NCBI GenBank assembly: GCA_905479515.1
Contig: CAJQMX010000215.1
Location: forward strand, 1-64,000
Direction of reading: 5' to 3'
Length of the DNA: 64,000 bases
DNA from: an uncultured Parasphingopyxis sp.
Lineage (GTDB): Bacteria > Pseudomonadota > Alphaproteobacteria > Sphingomonadales > Sphingomonadaceae
Made by a program: the position numbers and the translations under genes. Shown here in pieces: positions 55,310-63,094 of the stretch; position 1 is the first letter of the stretch; each line of letters opens with the position of its first letter. Below the pieces are notes generated by a model. The model was not told where the DNA came from and did no database searches. It saw only the letters and a program-made list of their open reading frames with translations.

Positions 55310-56233
55310 ATGCGGGGAAGTGACGTTGCCGAGCTACGCGCCTTCATGGCTATAGTGGAACATGGAAACTTTGCTCGCGGTGCCGAGTGGCTAGCGGTTA
55401 CGCCATCTGCTCTGTCCCAGACAATTCGACGCCTTGAGGCAAGGATTGGGCAGCGCTTGCTTAACCGCACGACACGCACGACACGGACTACACAAGCAGG
55501 TCAGAAGCTCTACGATCAGCTGCGCCCGGCGTTTGCCGTGATTGATACTGCACAGGCAGATTTGCTTGCTCCAGCTGATGGGGTTTCTGGTCGTCTACGG
55601 ATCAACACATCGGCGGCGGGAGCGTCATATGCCCTTGCGCCACTCGTCAATGGTTTTTTACAACGCCACCCCAATGTAGAACTTGAAATAGTTGCATCTG
55701 AACGGTTAAGCGACTTGGTGAAAAGCGGTGCTGACGCAGGTGTCCGTCTTGGCGACACATTGGAAGCTGACATGATCAGGTTGCCGCTGACCGGTCCATT
55801 ACGCTGGATTGCCGTTGCTTCACCGCATTACCTCGCTCAAGCTGGAACACCGACACACCCAAATGATCTGTACAACCATCGCTGTTTGAATATGCGCTGG
55901 CCCACCGGCGGACACCCTTTCCGATGGGAATTTGAGCGCGGAAGCGAAAAACTGCGTATCGGAGTGACTGGTCCTCTGTGCACGAACGATACTACTACAC
56001 GAATGCTTGCTGCTGCTGACGGTCTTGGTATTGCCTACGCACTCGAAACGGAGGCTGCGGATTTGCTTCAAAGTGACGCTTTAGTTTCCGTATTGTCGGA
56101 CTGGTGTCCATCAACCACTGGCTTTCACCTCTTCTATGCGGGCAATAGGCTTGTTACCCCACCACTACGCGCTTTCTGCGACTACGCGAGTGGTAAATGT
56201 GAGTCTGTCCGGAGCCTCCGCGCTAGTCTTTAA
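55310..56233 (+). CDS. LysR family transcriptional regulator
   Basis: A 307-residue LysR regulator (HTH FARGAEWLAVTPSALSQTIR; RLLNRTTRTTRTTQAGQ). The effector domain has LSDLVKSGADAGVRLGDTLE, in the same subgroup as the regulators at 4487 and 26165. It faces the aldo/keto reductase gene at 55213 and is its likely regulator. A palindrome copy begins 27 bases after its stop. Confidence 0.9.
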   Translation: MRGSDVAELRAFMAIVEHGNFARGAEWLAVTPSALSQTIRRLEARIGQRLLNRTTRTTRTTQAGQKLYDQLRPAFAVIDTAQADLLAPADGVSGRLRINTSAAGASYALAPLVNGFLQRHPNVELEIVASERLSDLVKSGADAGVRLGDTLEADMIRLPLTGPLRWIAVASPHYLAQAGTPTHPNDLYNHRCLNMRWPTGGHPFRWEFERGSEKLRIGVTGPLCTNDTTTRMLAAADGLGIAYALETEAADLLQSDALVSVLSDWCPSTTGFHLFYAGNRLVTPPLRAFCDYASGKCESVRSLRASL

Positions 56234-56260
56234 ACACTCCCAAAAACGACCCTTTTAGCA

Positions 56261-56292
56261 CGTTCACAAACGAGCGTTTGTTGAACGGTCAA
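56261..56292. repeat. palindromic direct repeat, right copy
   Basis: The second copy of the repeat at 54112: CGTTCACAAACG, AG, CGTTTGTTGAACG, then GTCAA. A degenerate relative, CCAAAAATGAGCGTTTTTGG, lies at 51187-51206 just past the MFS stop. A weaker one, CCAAAAACGACCCTTTTAG, lies at 56240-56258. Confidence 0.75.
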
Positions 56293-56445
56293 CAATGGCT
56301 GACACGGCTTGCCTAAACGCTTCCCGCCTTTTCGATCACTAAAGCGCGGACAGGACCATCAGGATGAGCGTAAGCGGGGCGCACAGGCCGCCTTGCTGGC
56401 GGCGAGATTGCTGCGATATTCATCGCCTTTGGGCGGAGCAGCGTG

Positions 56446-56919
56446 ATGGATGATGAAGTCGGAGCCGATGCGAGAGGTCATACGAGCGCTCGTATGACTG
56501 GTCGGATAGAGGTGATTGCCGGTGTGTCGGGTCGGCGGTTCTGGAGCGTCGAACAGAAGCTGGCGATGCTGCGCGATGCCTTCGGCCCTGGTGGATCGGT
56601 TCGCGATGCAATGGAGCGGCACGATGTTACCAGCGGTCTGCTCTATACCTGGCGACGCAAGGCGATGGCGGGGCTACTGATGGATCGGCCGTCGAAGGCG
56701 CTAACGCAGTCCGCGGTGGACCCAGGAGCTTACTTTGCCGAGGTGAGCATCGCCGATCCGATGGCGACGGCGCCGCTGCTGCCATCACAATCGCCGCCGC
56801 AATTTCCACCGCCGTCGGGCCAGATCGCCATTGAACTGCCCAGCGGGATCAAGCTGAACGTCGATGCCTCGGTCGATACTGAAGCGCTTGGCCGCGTGTT
56901 GTCGGTGTTGGAACGATGA
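56446..56919 (+). CDS. tnpA: IS66 accessory protein TnpA
   Basis: A 157-residue TnpA-type protein with an N-terminal helix-turn-helix: RRFWSVEQKLAMLRDAFGPG, then VRDAMERHDVTSGLLYTWRR. The end (IAIELPSGIKLNVDASVDTE) is the usual IS66 TnpA tail. ATG 56446 is preferred over the GTG one codon earlier. Its stop overlaps the tnpB start (ATGA). It is thought to act as a DNA-binding helper for transposition. Confidence 0.88.
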   Translation: MDDEVGADARGHTSARMTGRIEVIAGVSGRRFWSVEQKLAMLRDAFGPGGSVRDAMERHDVTSGLLYTWRRKAMAGLLMDRPSKALTQSAVDPGAYFAEVSIADPMATAPLLPSQSPPQFPPPSGQIAIELPSGIKLNVDASVDTEALGRVLSVLER

Positions 56920-57263
56920 TCGCGCTTCCGCCGACGACGAAGGTTTGGCTCGCCTGCGGCGTAACCGATATGCGTAAAGGCATGTGCGGTCTGGCGGTAA
57001 TGGCGCAGGAGGTACTGAGGCAGAACCCGCACTCCGGCGCGGTCTTCGCCTTCCGCGGAAGGCGCGGCGATCTGATCAAGCTACTCTGGTATGACGGCCA
57101 GGGGTTTTGCCTGTTCTCCAAGCGGATCGACCGCGGCAAGTTCGTCTGGCCGATGAGCCAGACAGGCACCGCGCATCTGTCCGCAAGCCAGCTGTCGATG
57201 CTGCTGGAAGGCGTCGACTGGCGCCGCCCGGAACGGACCTGGAGGCCAGCGCTGGCAGGCTGA
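56916..57263 (+). CDS. tnpB: IS66 accessory protein TnpB (Orf2)
   Basis: A 115-residue IS66 Orf2 protein: KVWLACGVTDMRKGMCGLAV, VFAFRGRRGDLIKLLWYDGQ and FCLFSKRIDRGKFVWP are the family's conserved blocks. Length is normal. It is required for transposition of IS66 elements, though its biochemical role is not settled. A 62-base gap separates it from tnpC. Confidence 0.92.
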   Translation: MIALPPTTKVWLACGVTDMRKGMCGLAVMAQEVLRQNPHSGAVFAFRGRRGDLIKLLWYDGQGFCLFSKRIDRGKFVWPMSQTGTAHLSASQLSMLLEGVDWRRPERTWRPALAG

Positions 57264-57325
57264 TAAATGGTGCGACACCGTCGTTTTTGGTGGTTATTCC
57301 AGCACCGATTCGCTAATGATCGGAC

Positions 57326-58645
57326 GTGGCGCAAAAGACTGTTTCATCGTTTGACAAAGACGCGCAGATCGTCAGCCTGCAGACCCAGATCGATGCCCGC
57401 GACCGTGTGATCGAGATGCTCCGCGCCCAGCTCGCACGGCTTCGCCGGATGACCTTTGGCACATCGTCGGAGAAGCTGGCTCGGGAGATCGAACAGCTTG
57501 AGCTGGCGCTCGAAGAGTACGAGGCAGAAGCGGCTGTCGCTGACGTAAGCGCGCCCGATACCGCAAAGTCCGAACGGCCTGCGCCGATCCGTTCACTGCC
57601 GCCACATCTCCCACGCGAAGAGATCGTTCATGAGCCCGTGACCGGCTCCTGCACCTGCCCATCATGCGGCGGTGCGCTTCGCCGTCTTGCCATCGATGCC
57701 GACGAGATGCTCGATGTTGTGCCGGTCAGCTGGCGCGTCGTGCGCAACGTCCGGCCCAAGTATAGCTGCCGTGCCTGCGAGAAGATCGTCCAGGCACCAG
57801 CGCCGGCCAAGCCGATCGCGCGCGGTAAGGCGACGTTCGGCACCCTCGCCCATATCGCCGTCTCCAAGTTCGATCATCATCTGCCGCTCTACCGCCAGGC
57901 TGAGATGATGGCCGCGCAGGGCGTCGAGATCGATCGCTCGACGCTTGCCGGTTGGGTTGGGCAAGCCGCGCATCTACTTGATCCCATCGTCCAGCGCATT
58001 CGCGAGGAGGGCTTGAAGGCGAGCAAGCTTCATGCCGACGATACGCCGGTCAAGGTGCTGGCTCCCGGCACCGGCAAGACCGCCACCGCCAGACTCTGGG
58101 CCTATGTCGTCGATGACCGTGCCTCTGGCAGCACCAGCCCGCCGCTGGCCTGGTATCAGTTCACCGCCAACCGCGCTGGCATCCATCCCAGGCGCGAGCT
58201 CGCCGGGTTCACCGGCTTTCTCCAGGCAGATGCCTATTCCGGGTTCAACGGTCTCTACACTGATGGCCGGATATCGGAGGTCGCCTGCTGGGCTCATTTC
58301 CGGCGCGAGATATTCGAACGTCACAAGCAGCAACCGACTGCGCTCACCACCGACCTGCTTGATCGGATCGGCCAGCTCTACGCGATCGAAGCCAAGATCC
58401 GCGGCCAGTCCGCGGATATTCGACGAAGCACCCGACAGGAGCGGTCGCGGCCGCTGATAACGGCGCTTCGCGCTGCGCTCGACGACGCCCTCAGAAAGCT
58501 CTCGCCTAAATCGCCCACGACCAAGGCCATTCGCTATGGCACCAAGCGATGGGTGGCATTCACCCGTTACCTCGATGACGGTCAACTCGAGATGGACAAC
58601 AATATCGCCGAGCGCGCGATCAGGCCCATAGCGGTAGGCAGGAAT
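57326..58645 (+). pseudogene. tnpC: IS66 transposase TnpC, 3' truncated
   Basis: A GTG start opens a 440-codon IS66 transposase: coiled coil (IVSLQTQIDARDRVIEMLRA), zinc finger (CTCPSCGGAL and YSCRACEKIV) and DDE domain (LHADDTPVKVLAPG, FLQADAYSGFNGLY, DNNIAERAIRPIAVG). Homology stops at GRNY where the RIT terminal repeat begins. The frame runs on to 58894 through unrelated sequence. The last ~60 residues of the family are missing, so activity is doubtful although all catalytic acids are present. Confidence 0.88.
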
Positions 58646-58668
58646 TATGCGAAGCACTGGATTATGCG
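58643..58668 (+). repeat. RIT terminal inverted repeat, left
   Basis: A 26-base terminal repeat. It contains two direct copies of ATTATGCG (58644-58651 and 58661-58668) separated by AAGCACTGG. These are likely core binding sites for the recombinases. Confidence 0.85.
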
Positions 58669-58727
58669 CGGGTGCCCACGGCGGCTCCTGCTATTGCGCG
58701 GAGTCCGCCGCAGTGAAGTGCACATAA

Positions 58728-59735
58728 TCACAGTGACTGCAGGAAGCTCAATAGACTATCGGATGCTCGAAACCGCCCGGGCGCCGCGGTGCTTGGCTGC
58801 AGTTTCATCAGGGCCTGTTCTTTCATCGCGAGGTCGGCCTCCACGTACATATGCGTCGTTGCGGTGTCCTCGTGTCCGAGCCACAGGGCAATGACGGTAA
58901 TGTCGACGCCCGATTGAAGCAGGTGCATTGCTGTCGTGTGCCGAAACGTATGGGGAGTAACAGCACGTTCCAAGAGGCCCGGATTGTTGCAACTTGCAGC
59001 AGCGACCGCGAGACCCAATCGCTGGGTGACGTTGGAGCGGCTCATGCGGCCACCGTTACGGTTCGGGAACAGGACACTGTCTCCGGCCGGATCACCGATC
59101 TGGGGAAGCCAGGACCTGATGAGCGCAGCGGTCGGCCGCCAGAGCGGTACACTCCGCTCTTTGCGGCCCTTGCCGCGCAAGTGAACGGCAGGTTGGCCTT
59201 CGAGTACAATATCCCGGCACCGGATACCGATCATCTCGGAAACGCGGGCGCCGGTATTGTACATCATGCTGAAGAAGGCGCGGTCACGTTGCCCGGCCCG
59301 GCTCGCCCGGTCAGGGGCTTCGATGATGGCGCCAATCTCGGATCGGGACAGAAAGCCGACCAGCGGTCGATCGAACCGCTTGAACGGAATCGCCAACGCC
59401 TGTTCGATCGTCGCCAGTGATGCGAGGTCGTGATGTGACGCGAACTTGAGGAACGTCCTGATTGCAGCCAGACGTGCATTGCGGCTTCGCACACTGTTAC
59501 CGCGGTCCTTCTCCAGGTGATCAAGGAAAGCGAGCAGCAAGGGCGCGTCGAGCTCCGGCAATGTGATGGCACTGGGCGTTCGATTTAGCACCTTGGCCGC
59601 ATAACTGAGGAACAGCCGCAGAGTATCTCGATATGCCGCTATGGTTTGAGCACTGACAGCCCGTTGCTCTTTGAGATGGTGTATGAAAAAGTGCTGCACA
59701 AGCGTCGGCAAAGTGGGAGAAGCACGTTCAACCAT
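58728..59735 (-). CDS. RIT tyrosine recombinase, third gene (RitC)
   Basis: A 335-residue tyrosine recombinase. The N-terminal SAM-like core-binding domain has VQHFFIHHLKEQRAVSAQTI. The catalytic domain has Arg in NTGARVSEMIGIRCRDI, His-x-x-Arg in TPHTFRHTTAMHLLQSG, the second His in VIALWLGHEDTATTHMY and the Tyr nucleophile in that same segment. The start MVERASPTLPTLVQHF at 59735 overlaps the RitB stop by 8 bases. All catalytic residues are present. Confidence 0.88.
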   Translation of the reverse strand: MVERASPTLPTLVQHFFIHHLKEQRAVSAQTIAAYRDTLRLFLSYAAKVLNRTPSAITLPELDAPLLLAFLDHLEKDRGNSVRSRNARLAAIRTFLKFASHHDLASLATIEQALAIPFKRFDRPLVGFLSRSEIGAIIEAPDRASRAGQRDRAFFSMMYNTGARVSEMIGIRCRDIVLEGQPAVHLRGKGRKERSVPLWRPTAALIRSWLPQIGDPAGDSVLFPNRNGGRMSRSNVTQRLGLAVAAASCNNPGLLERAVTPHTFRHTTAMHLLQSGVDITVIALWLGHEDTATTHMYVEADLAMKEQALMKLQPSTAAPGRFRASDSLLSFLQSL

Positions 59736-60684
59736 GGTCAGCCTCCCCGGATGCGAAGCCTTCGAAGCGGTTCCCAGCAACAGCCATCAGATCGGGGATG
59801 CCAGTCAGATACCAATAAGTGTCCGATACCTTTACATGGCCGACGTAGGTTGAGAGCGCGGCGATCGCATTGTCGATGTCGGCACCTTCGGCTTGCCATC
59901 GCTGGATGCGTCTGCAGATGAACGTATGCCGGAAATCGTGGATACGGACTTCGGGATAGGCACCGCGGGCAACGATCCCCGCTTCCTTCCGTAACTTCTG
60001 GAAGGTCCAGTGCACGACACGCAATTTTAAAGATCGTGTCGGCACTGAAACAAAAAATGCTGCCTCCGCCAGGCGGGGTAGGAATCGATCCCGCACGGCC
60101 AGATAGTCAGTGAGTGCATTTGCGACGGTTGGATGGAGCGGCACATATCTCGACTTGCTGAACTTCGTCATTCTGACCGTCAAGCATAGACCTCCAAGAT
60201 CGACATCGGCGCAGCTCAACTTGATTGCCTCGGACACACGTAAGCCGGTTGCGGCGATCAGGCCGAAGAAGGTCTCAAACGCTGCGGGCCGCAGGCCGCC
60301 TATCGGATCAAGGCACCGCGCCACTGCAAGCAGGGCCGCGATCTCTTCCTCGGTGTAGATGTGGGGCGTGGACCGGCGATGGGACATACCGAAAATCTTG
60401 GTCTGCGGAAACTGCGTGGCCGGATCCTCTCGTGACAGGTAGGCGGCGAAGGGCCGGAGGACATCAAGCCGACGGGCCCACGCCCGTGGTTCATTGGTAC
60501 GGGCGTGCTCCTTGGCCCATTCGATCGCTATATCCGTTGTAAGTGGCCTGGGGAGGCCGGACCCATCGAAAAATCGGGCGAATGAACGAAGCTGGCCTGC
60601 GTCCGGCCCGGTACTGCGAAATCCCAATGCCTGCCGTTCAGCAAGGAATGCATCGACATGTGCTGCCATGGTTGTCATCATCAC
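59728..60684 (-). CDS. RIT tyrosine recombinase, second gene (RitB)
   Basis: A 318-residue tyrosine recombinase: MAAHVDAFLAERQALGFRST at the N-terminus, Arg in AATGLRVSEAIKLSCADVD, His-x-x-Arg in RIHDFRHTFICRRIQRWQ, His in LSTYVGHVKVSDTYWYLTG and the Tyr nucleophile in the last segment. Its ATG overlaps the RitA stop by four bases. The three proteins probably act as a mixed complex on the terminal repeats. Confidence 0.88.
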   Translation of the reverse strand: MMMTTMAAHVDAFLAERQALGFRSTGPDAGQLRSFARFFDGSGLPRPLTTDIAIEWAKEHARTNEPRAWARRLDVLRPFAAYLSREDPATQFPQTKIFGMSHRRSTPHIYTEEEIAALLAVARCLDPIGGLRPAAFETFFGLIAATGLRVSEAIKLSCADVDLGGLCLTVRMTKFSKSRYVPLHPTVANALTDYLAVRDRFLPRLAEAAFFVSVPTRSLKLRVVHWTFQKLRKEAGIVARGAYPEVRIHDFRHTFICRRIQRWQAEGADIDNAIAALSTYVGHVKVSDTYWYLTGIPDLMAVAGNRFEGFASGEADHG

Positions 60685-61922
60685 GCCCTCCCTGGCCAGG
60701 GCATCGCCACGGCAGACAGCCGACGGATATCGATCTTGGTATATATCTTCGACGTATCAAGGCTGCGATGACGCAAGATATCAGCAATGTGCTTCATGGG
60801 CGTACCATCGCGGAGCAGTCGGCTTGCAATACTGTGGCGAAGCACGTGAGGATCGGTTCTGTGCCATCCACATCGAGCGAAGGCCGCGACTACCGCGTTC
60901 TTGGCGACACCGGCTTTGATCGGGACACCATACGGCGCGACGTGGCGAACGAAGATCGCACGGTTGCTGGTCTTGGGTCGTTCGTAGCGCAAATAATCTG
61001 CGATTGCGTCACCGGTGGCCCTCGGCAATGGAAGCTTATCGGTGAAATGCGTCTTGGTCCTGGCTATGCAAATGATCCCGCTGCGCCAATCGACGTCGTC
61101 GATCCGAAGCTTTACGACCTCGGAACACCGGAGCCCAAGATCGGTAATGCATCTTACCATCGCGTAAGCCCGTCGACGGGAGGGCAGATGATCGTGAAAT
61201 GATGCGAGCACCGCGTCAATCTGGGTTGGTGACAAAATATCGGGTAGCCCCGCCAAGCGCCAATGTGCGGTATGCGGAATCTCCCGTAAGAGCCGGTCAA
61301 CATCGTCACCCAGTATCTTGCGAAACTTCAAATAGCCGCCAACGGTACTACCGGCGACGCGCACGGTGCCGGCACTCCAACTACGACCTTCGCCCAAGAC
61401 AAAACATCGAACGTGGGCGGGACCGAGCCTCTCGAGATCGATCTCTCCATCACCAAAGCGTTCAAGGAGCAGTCGGCGAACTATATGAATCCGCTGTCGC
61501 CGTGTCGTGTCCGCCAGACCGCCGACATTGCGCATATAGCGATCGAAGGCCGCCAGCTCGGCGCTGATAGGATCTCTTTGTTCCGCCGCCGGAATCTGAC
61601 CCTGGATACGAAGCACATGTAGCAGATGACGGATGGCAGCGCGCAACTCGTAGCGCACCTTGCGAACAGGCGGAGGGCAAGTGCAAAATGGCAGGTGGGA
61701 ATCGAGAAACTGTTGTTGGGCAGTCTCATCGACCCGTGCAAGGTCCAAACCTTCTTCGGTGACCCACTTTGCGAAATGCGCAACGCAGGCGAAATACACA
61801 CGCACCGTGTGGGGATGGTACCGGCCCGCTCGAAGATAGGAAATATACTCCTGTTCGATGGGGGCCATGGCACTGCGGGTCAACCAAAGACGCGGTTCCG
61901 GCTGCAATAAATCAGACTTCAT
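60681..61922 (-). CDS. RIT tyrosine recombinase, first gene (RitA)
   Basis: A 413-residue tyrosine recombinase, the longest of the three. ATG 61922 follows a good ribosome site (GGAG). An N-terminal domain (IEQEYISYLRAGRYHPHTVR) precedes the catalytic domain with Arg in TDLGLRCSEVVKLRIDDVD, His-x-x-Arg in DPHVLRHSIASRLLRDG, the third basic position occupied by His or Arg in DILRHRSLDTSKIYTKIDI and Tyr in that segment. It leads the operon and starts about 125 bases inside the right terminal repeat. Confidence 0.88.
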   Translation of the reverse strand: MKSDLLQPEPRLWLTRSAMAPIEQEYISYLRAGRYHPHTVRVYFACVAHFAKWVTEEGLDLARVDETAQQQFLDSHLPFCTCPPPVRKVRYELRAAIRHLLHVLRIQGQIPAAEQRDPISAELAAFDRYMRNVGGLADTTRRQRIHIVRRLLLERFGDGEIDLERLGPAHVRCFVLGEGRSWSAGTVRVAGSTVGGYLKFRKILGDDVDRLLREIPHTAHWRLAGLPDILSPTQIDAVLASFHDHLPSRRRAYAMVRCITDLGLRCSEVVKLRIDDVDWRSGIICIARTKTHFTDKLPLPRATGDAIADYLRYERPKTSNRAIFVRHVAPYGVPIKAGVAKNAVVAAFARCGWHRTDPHVLRHSIASRLLRDGTPMKHIADILRHRSLDTSKIYTKIDIRRLSAVAMPWPGRA

Positions 61923-62045
61923 GAAATCACTCCTCTCCAGAAAATTAGGTGGAGAGGAAATATATTATGTGCAGATGGAAATAGTCATGCTGAAGTGCAC
62001 GCGGCGCAAAACCGTGCACTGGATAAATCAGGCAATACACACCTA

Positions 62046-62071
62046 CGCATAATCCGGTGCTTCGCATAATT
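62046..62071 (-). repeat. RIT terminal inverted repeat, right
   Basis: Read on the minus strand it matches the left repeat with one mismatch (C for T in AAGCACYGG). It again holds two ATTATGCG cores. A related sequence, GCATAAT-N7-GCTTCGC, recurs at 63074. Confidence 0.85.
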
Positions 62072-62085
62072 GCGGCCGATAGCCA

Positions 62086-62562
62086 TTGCCCGTTCATTCT
62101 GCCCATGTCGGGGAAGAACGGGAAGTTCATTATCGGTGGCATCCCTATTTCGGCCTGAAGGTCTATGTCCGGCGGGTAGAGCAGCGCGCGACTGGGCAGT
62201 TTCTCAAGGTCGAAGGCCCATCTGGCATTGTCATCTCGATTCCCGGCTGGATGGTGGATCTCCTCGTCTGCGCCGATATGAGTATTGGCCAGCCACAGGT
62301 TGATCTCACGGCGCTGTCGGAACTCAAAAGTCTGGTCATGGGGACTGCTGCCCCCACAGAATCCCCGCGCGAAGTTGGAGTCGCAAGGGAGAAACCTGAT
62401 GAAACAGCACAAGGCGCCGGTGCCGACCTCGGGCAGGCAGATGAGCCTGATGTTCGAGCCCAGCAAGGTGGACGAGATGAACAACGTGGAGCGGGCGGGG
62501 GCCATAGCCATACTTGCCCAGATTCTGATGCAGGCCGCGGGCCTCATCGTGGAGGAGCTTGA
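62086..62562 (+). CDS. recombinase-associated ORF (DUF5372-like), 5' end probably lost
   Basis: An open frame of about 158 codons with no ATG at its beginning (TTG at 62086). Residues 17-85 (VHYRWHPYFGLKVYVRRVEQ, FLKVEGPSGIVISIPGWMVD) match a small protein that accompanies large serine recombinases in Alphaproteobacteria. The stretch after residue 85 overlaps the next ORF and may be read-through. The RIT right end lies 15 bases before it, so its original start may have been removed. Function is unknown. Confidence 0.55.
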   Translation: MPVHSAHVGEEREVHYRWHPYFGLKVYVRRVEQRATGQFLKVEGPSGIVISIPGWMVDLLVCADMSIGQPQVDLTALSELKSLVMGTAAPTESPREVGVAREKPDETAQGAGADLGQADEPDVRAQQGGRDEQRGAGGGHSHTCPDSDAGRGPHRGGA

Positions 62563-62578
62563 CGATGACCAGCGTTGA
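62399..62578 (+). CDS. small recombinase-associated protein
   Basis: A 59-residue protein (MKQHKAPVPTSGRQMSLMFE, then a predicted helix GAIAILAQILMQAAGLIVEE). Similar small proteins sit directly upstream of large serine recombinases. It overlaps the recombinase start at 62565 by 14 bases. A helper or regulatory role is likely but not known. Confidence 0.6.
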   Translation: MKQHKAPVPTSGRQMSLMFEPSKVDEMNNVERAGAIAILAQILMQAAGLIVEELDDDQR

Positions 62579-63064
62579 ACTGATCCCCCCACACCTTCTG
62601 AAGCGCAAGGCAGTCGTTAACCCCGGACTGGGGAGCACGGTTGTGCAACAACTGATGATGCACTGGCCGTGATGCGCAGCATGGCCGGGCGTTGGTCTGA
62701 CGAGCATATCGCAGCGTCTCTCAATCGGATGGGTTTGCCCACCGGCCAAGGCAAAACCTGGACTGCACACCGCGTTGTATCCGTCCGGCGCGTTCGCGGC
62801 ATCCACGCCTATCGATCCGCTGAAAAAGATGGCGAATGGCTGACAATGACTGAGGCAGCAAGGGCATTAGGCGTTACAAACCACATGATACGGCGCTTTA
62901 TCAAAACCGGCATCCTTCCGGCTGTGCAGGTCGTATCCGGTGCGCCCTATCAAATCCGTGCTGACGACCTGGCGTCGGAAGCGGTCAAAACTGCCGTAGC
63001 CCGAAAAGTGCGCCCGTGTCGGGTTGCGGATACGGATACACTTCCAATGTTTACAGACACTTGA
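62565..63064 (+). pseudogene. large serine recombinase with large internal deletion
   Basis: The first 18 codons (MTSVELIPPHLLKRKAVV) match the N-terminus of large serine recombinases, whose catalytic serine should follow at once. Instead the sequence jumps to the C-terminal region. After a frame change this reads RSMAGRWSDEHIAASLNRMG, TWTAHRVVSVRRVRGIHAYR and MTEAARALGVTNHMIRRFIK. Roughly 500 residues, with the whole catalytic core and zinc ribbon, are gone. It is a fossil. Confidence 0.72.
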
Positions 63065-63073
63065 AGAAGGAGT

Positions 63074-63094
63074 GCATAATGAAACACGCTTCGC
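63074..63094 (-). repeat. RIT-end-like sequence at the edge of the second IS66
   Basis: GCATAAT, seven bases, GCTTCGC. The right RIT repeat has GCATAAT, five bases, GCTTCGC in the same orientation. It lies exactly where homology of the second IS66 transposase ends. Confidence 0.45.

Larger units (their letters stand above)
56370..58642 (+). mobile_element. IS66 family element, right end lost
   Basis: A three-gene IS66 element. Its left terminus is probably GTAAGCGGGGCGC at 56370, which starts like IS66 terminal repeats. tnpA, tnpB and tnpC follow in the usual order. tnpC is broken at 58643 by a RIT element, and the missing end plus right terminal repeat are not found on the other side of it. 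Confidence 0.8.
58643..62071 (-). mobile_element. Recombinase-In-Trio (RIT) element
   Basis: A 3.43-kb element with three overlapping tyrosine recombinase genes on one strand and nearly perfect terminal inverted repeats (58643-58668 and 62046-62071, 25 of 26 matches). This is the defining structure of RIT elements. The left end interrupts IS66 tnpC at its GRNY codons. No target-site duplication is apparent, and the right flank is not the rest of tnpC. Confidence 0.88.
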
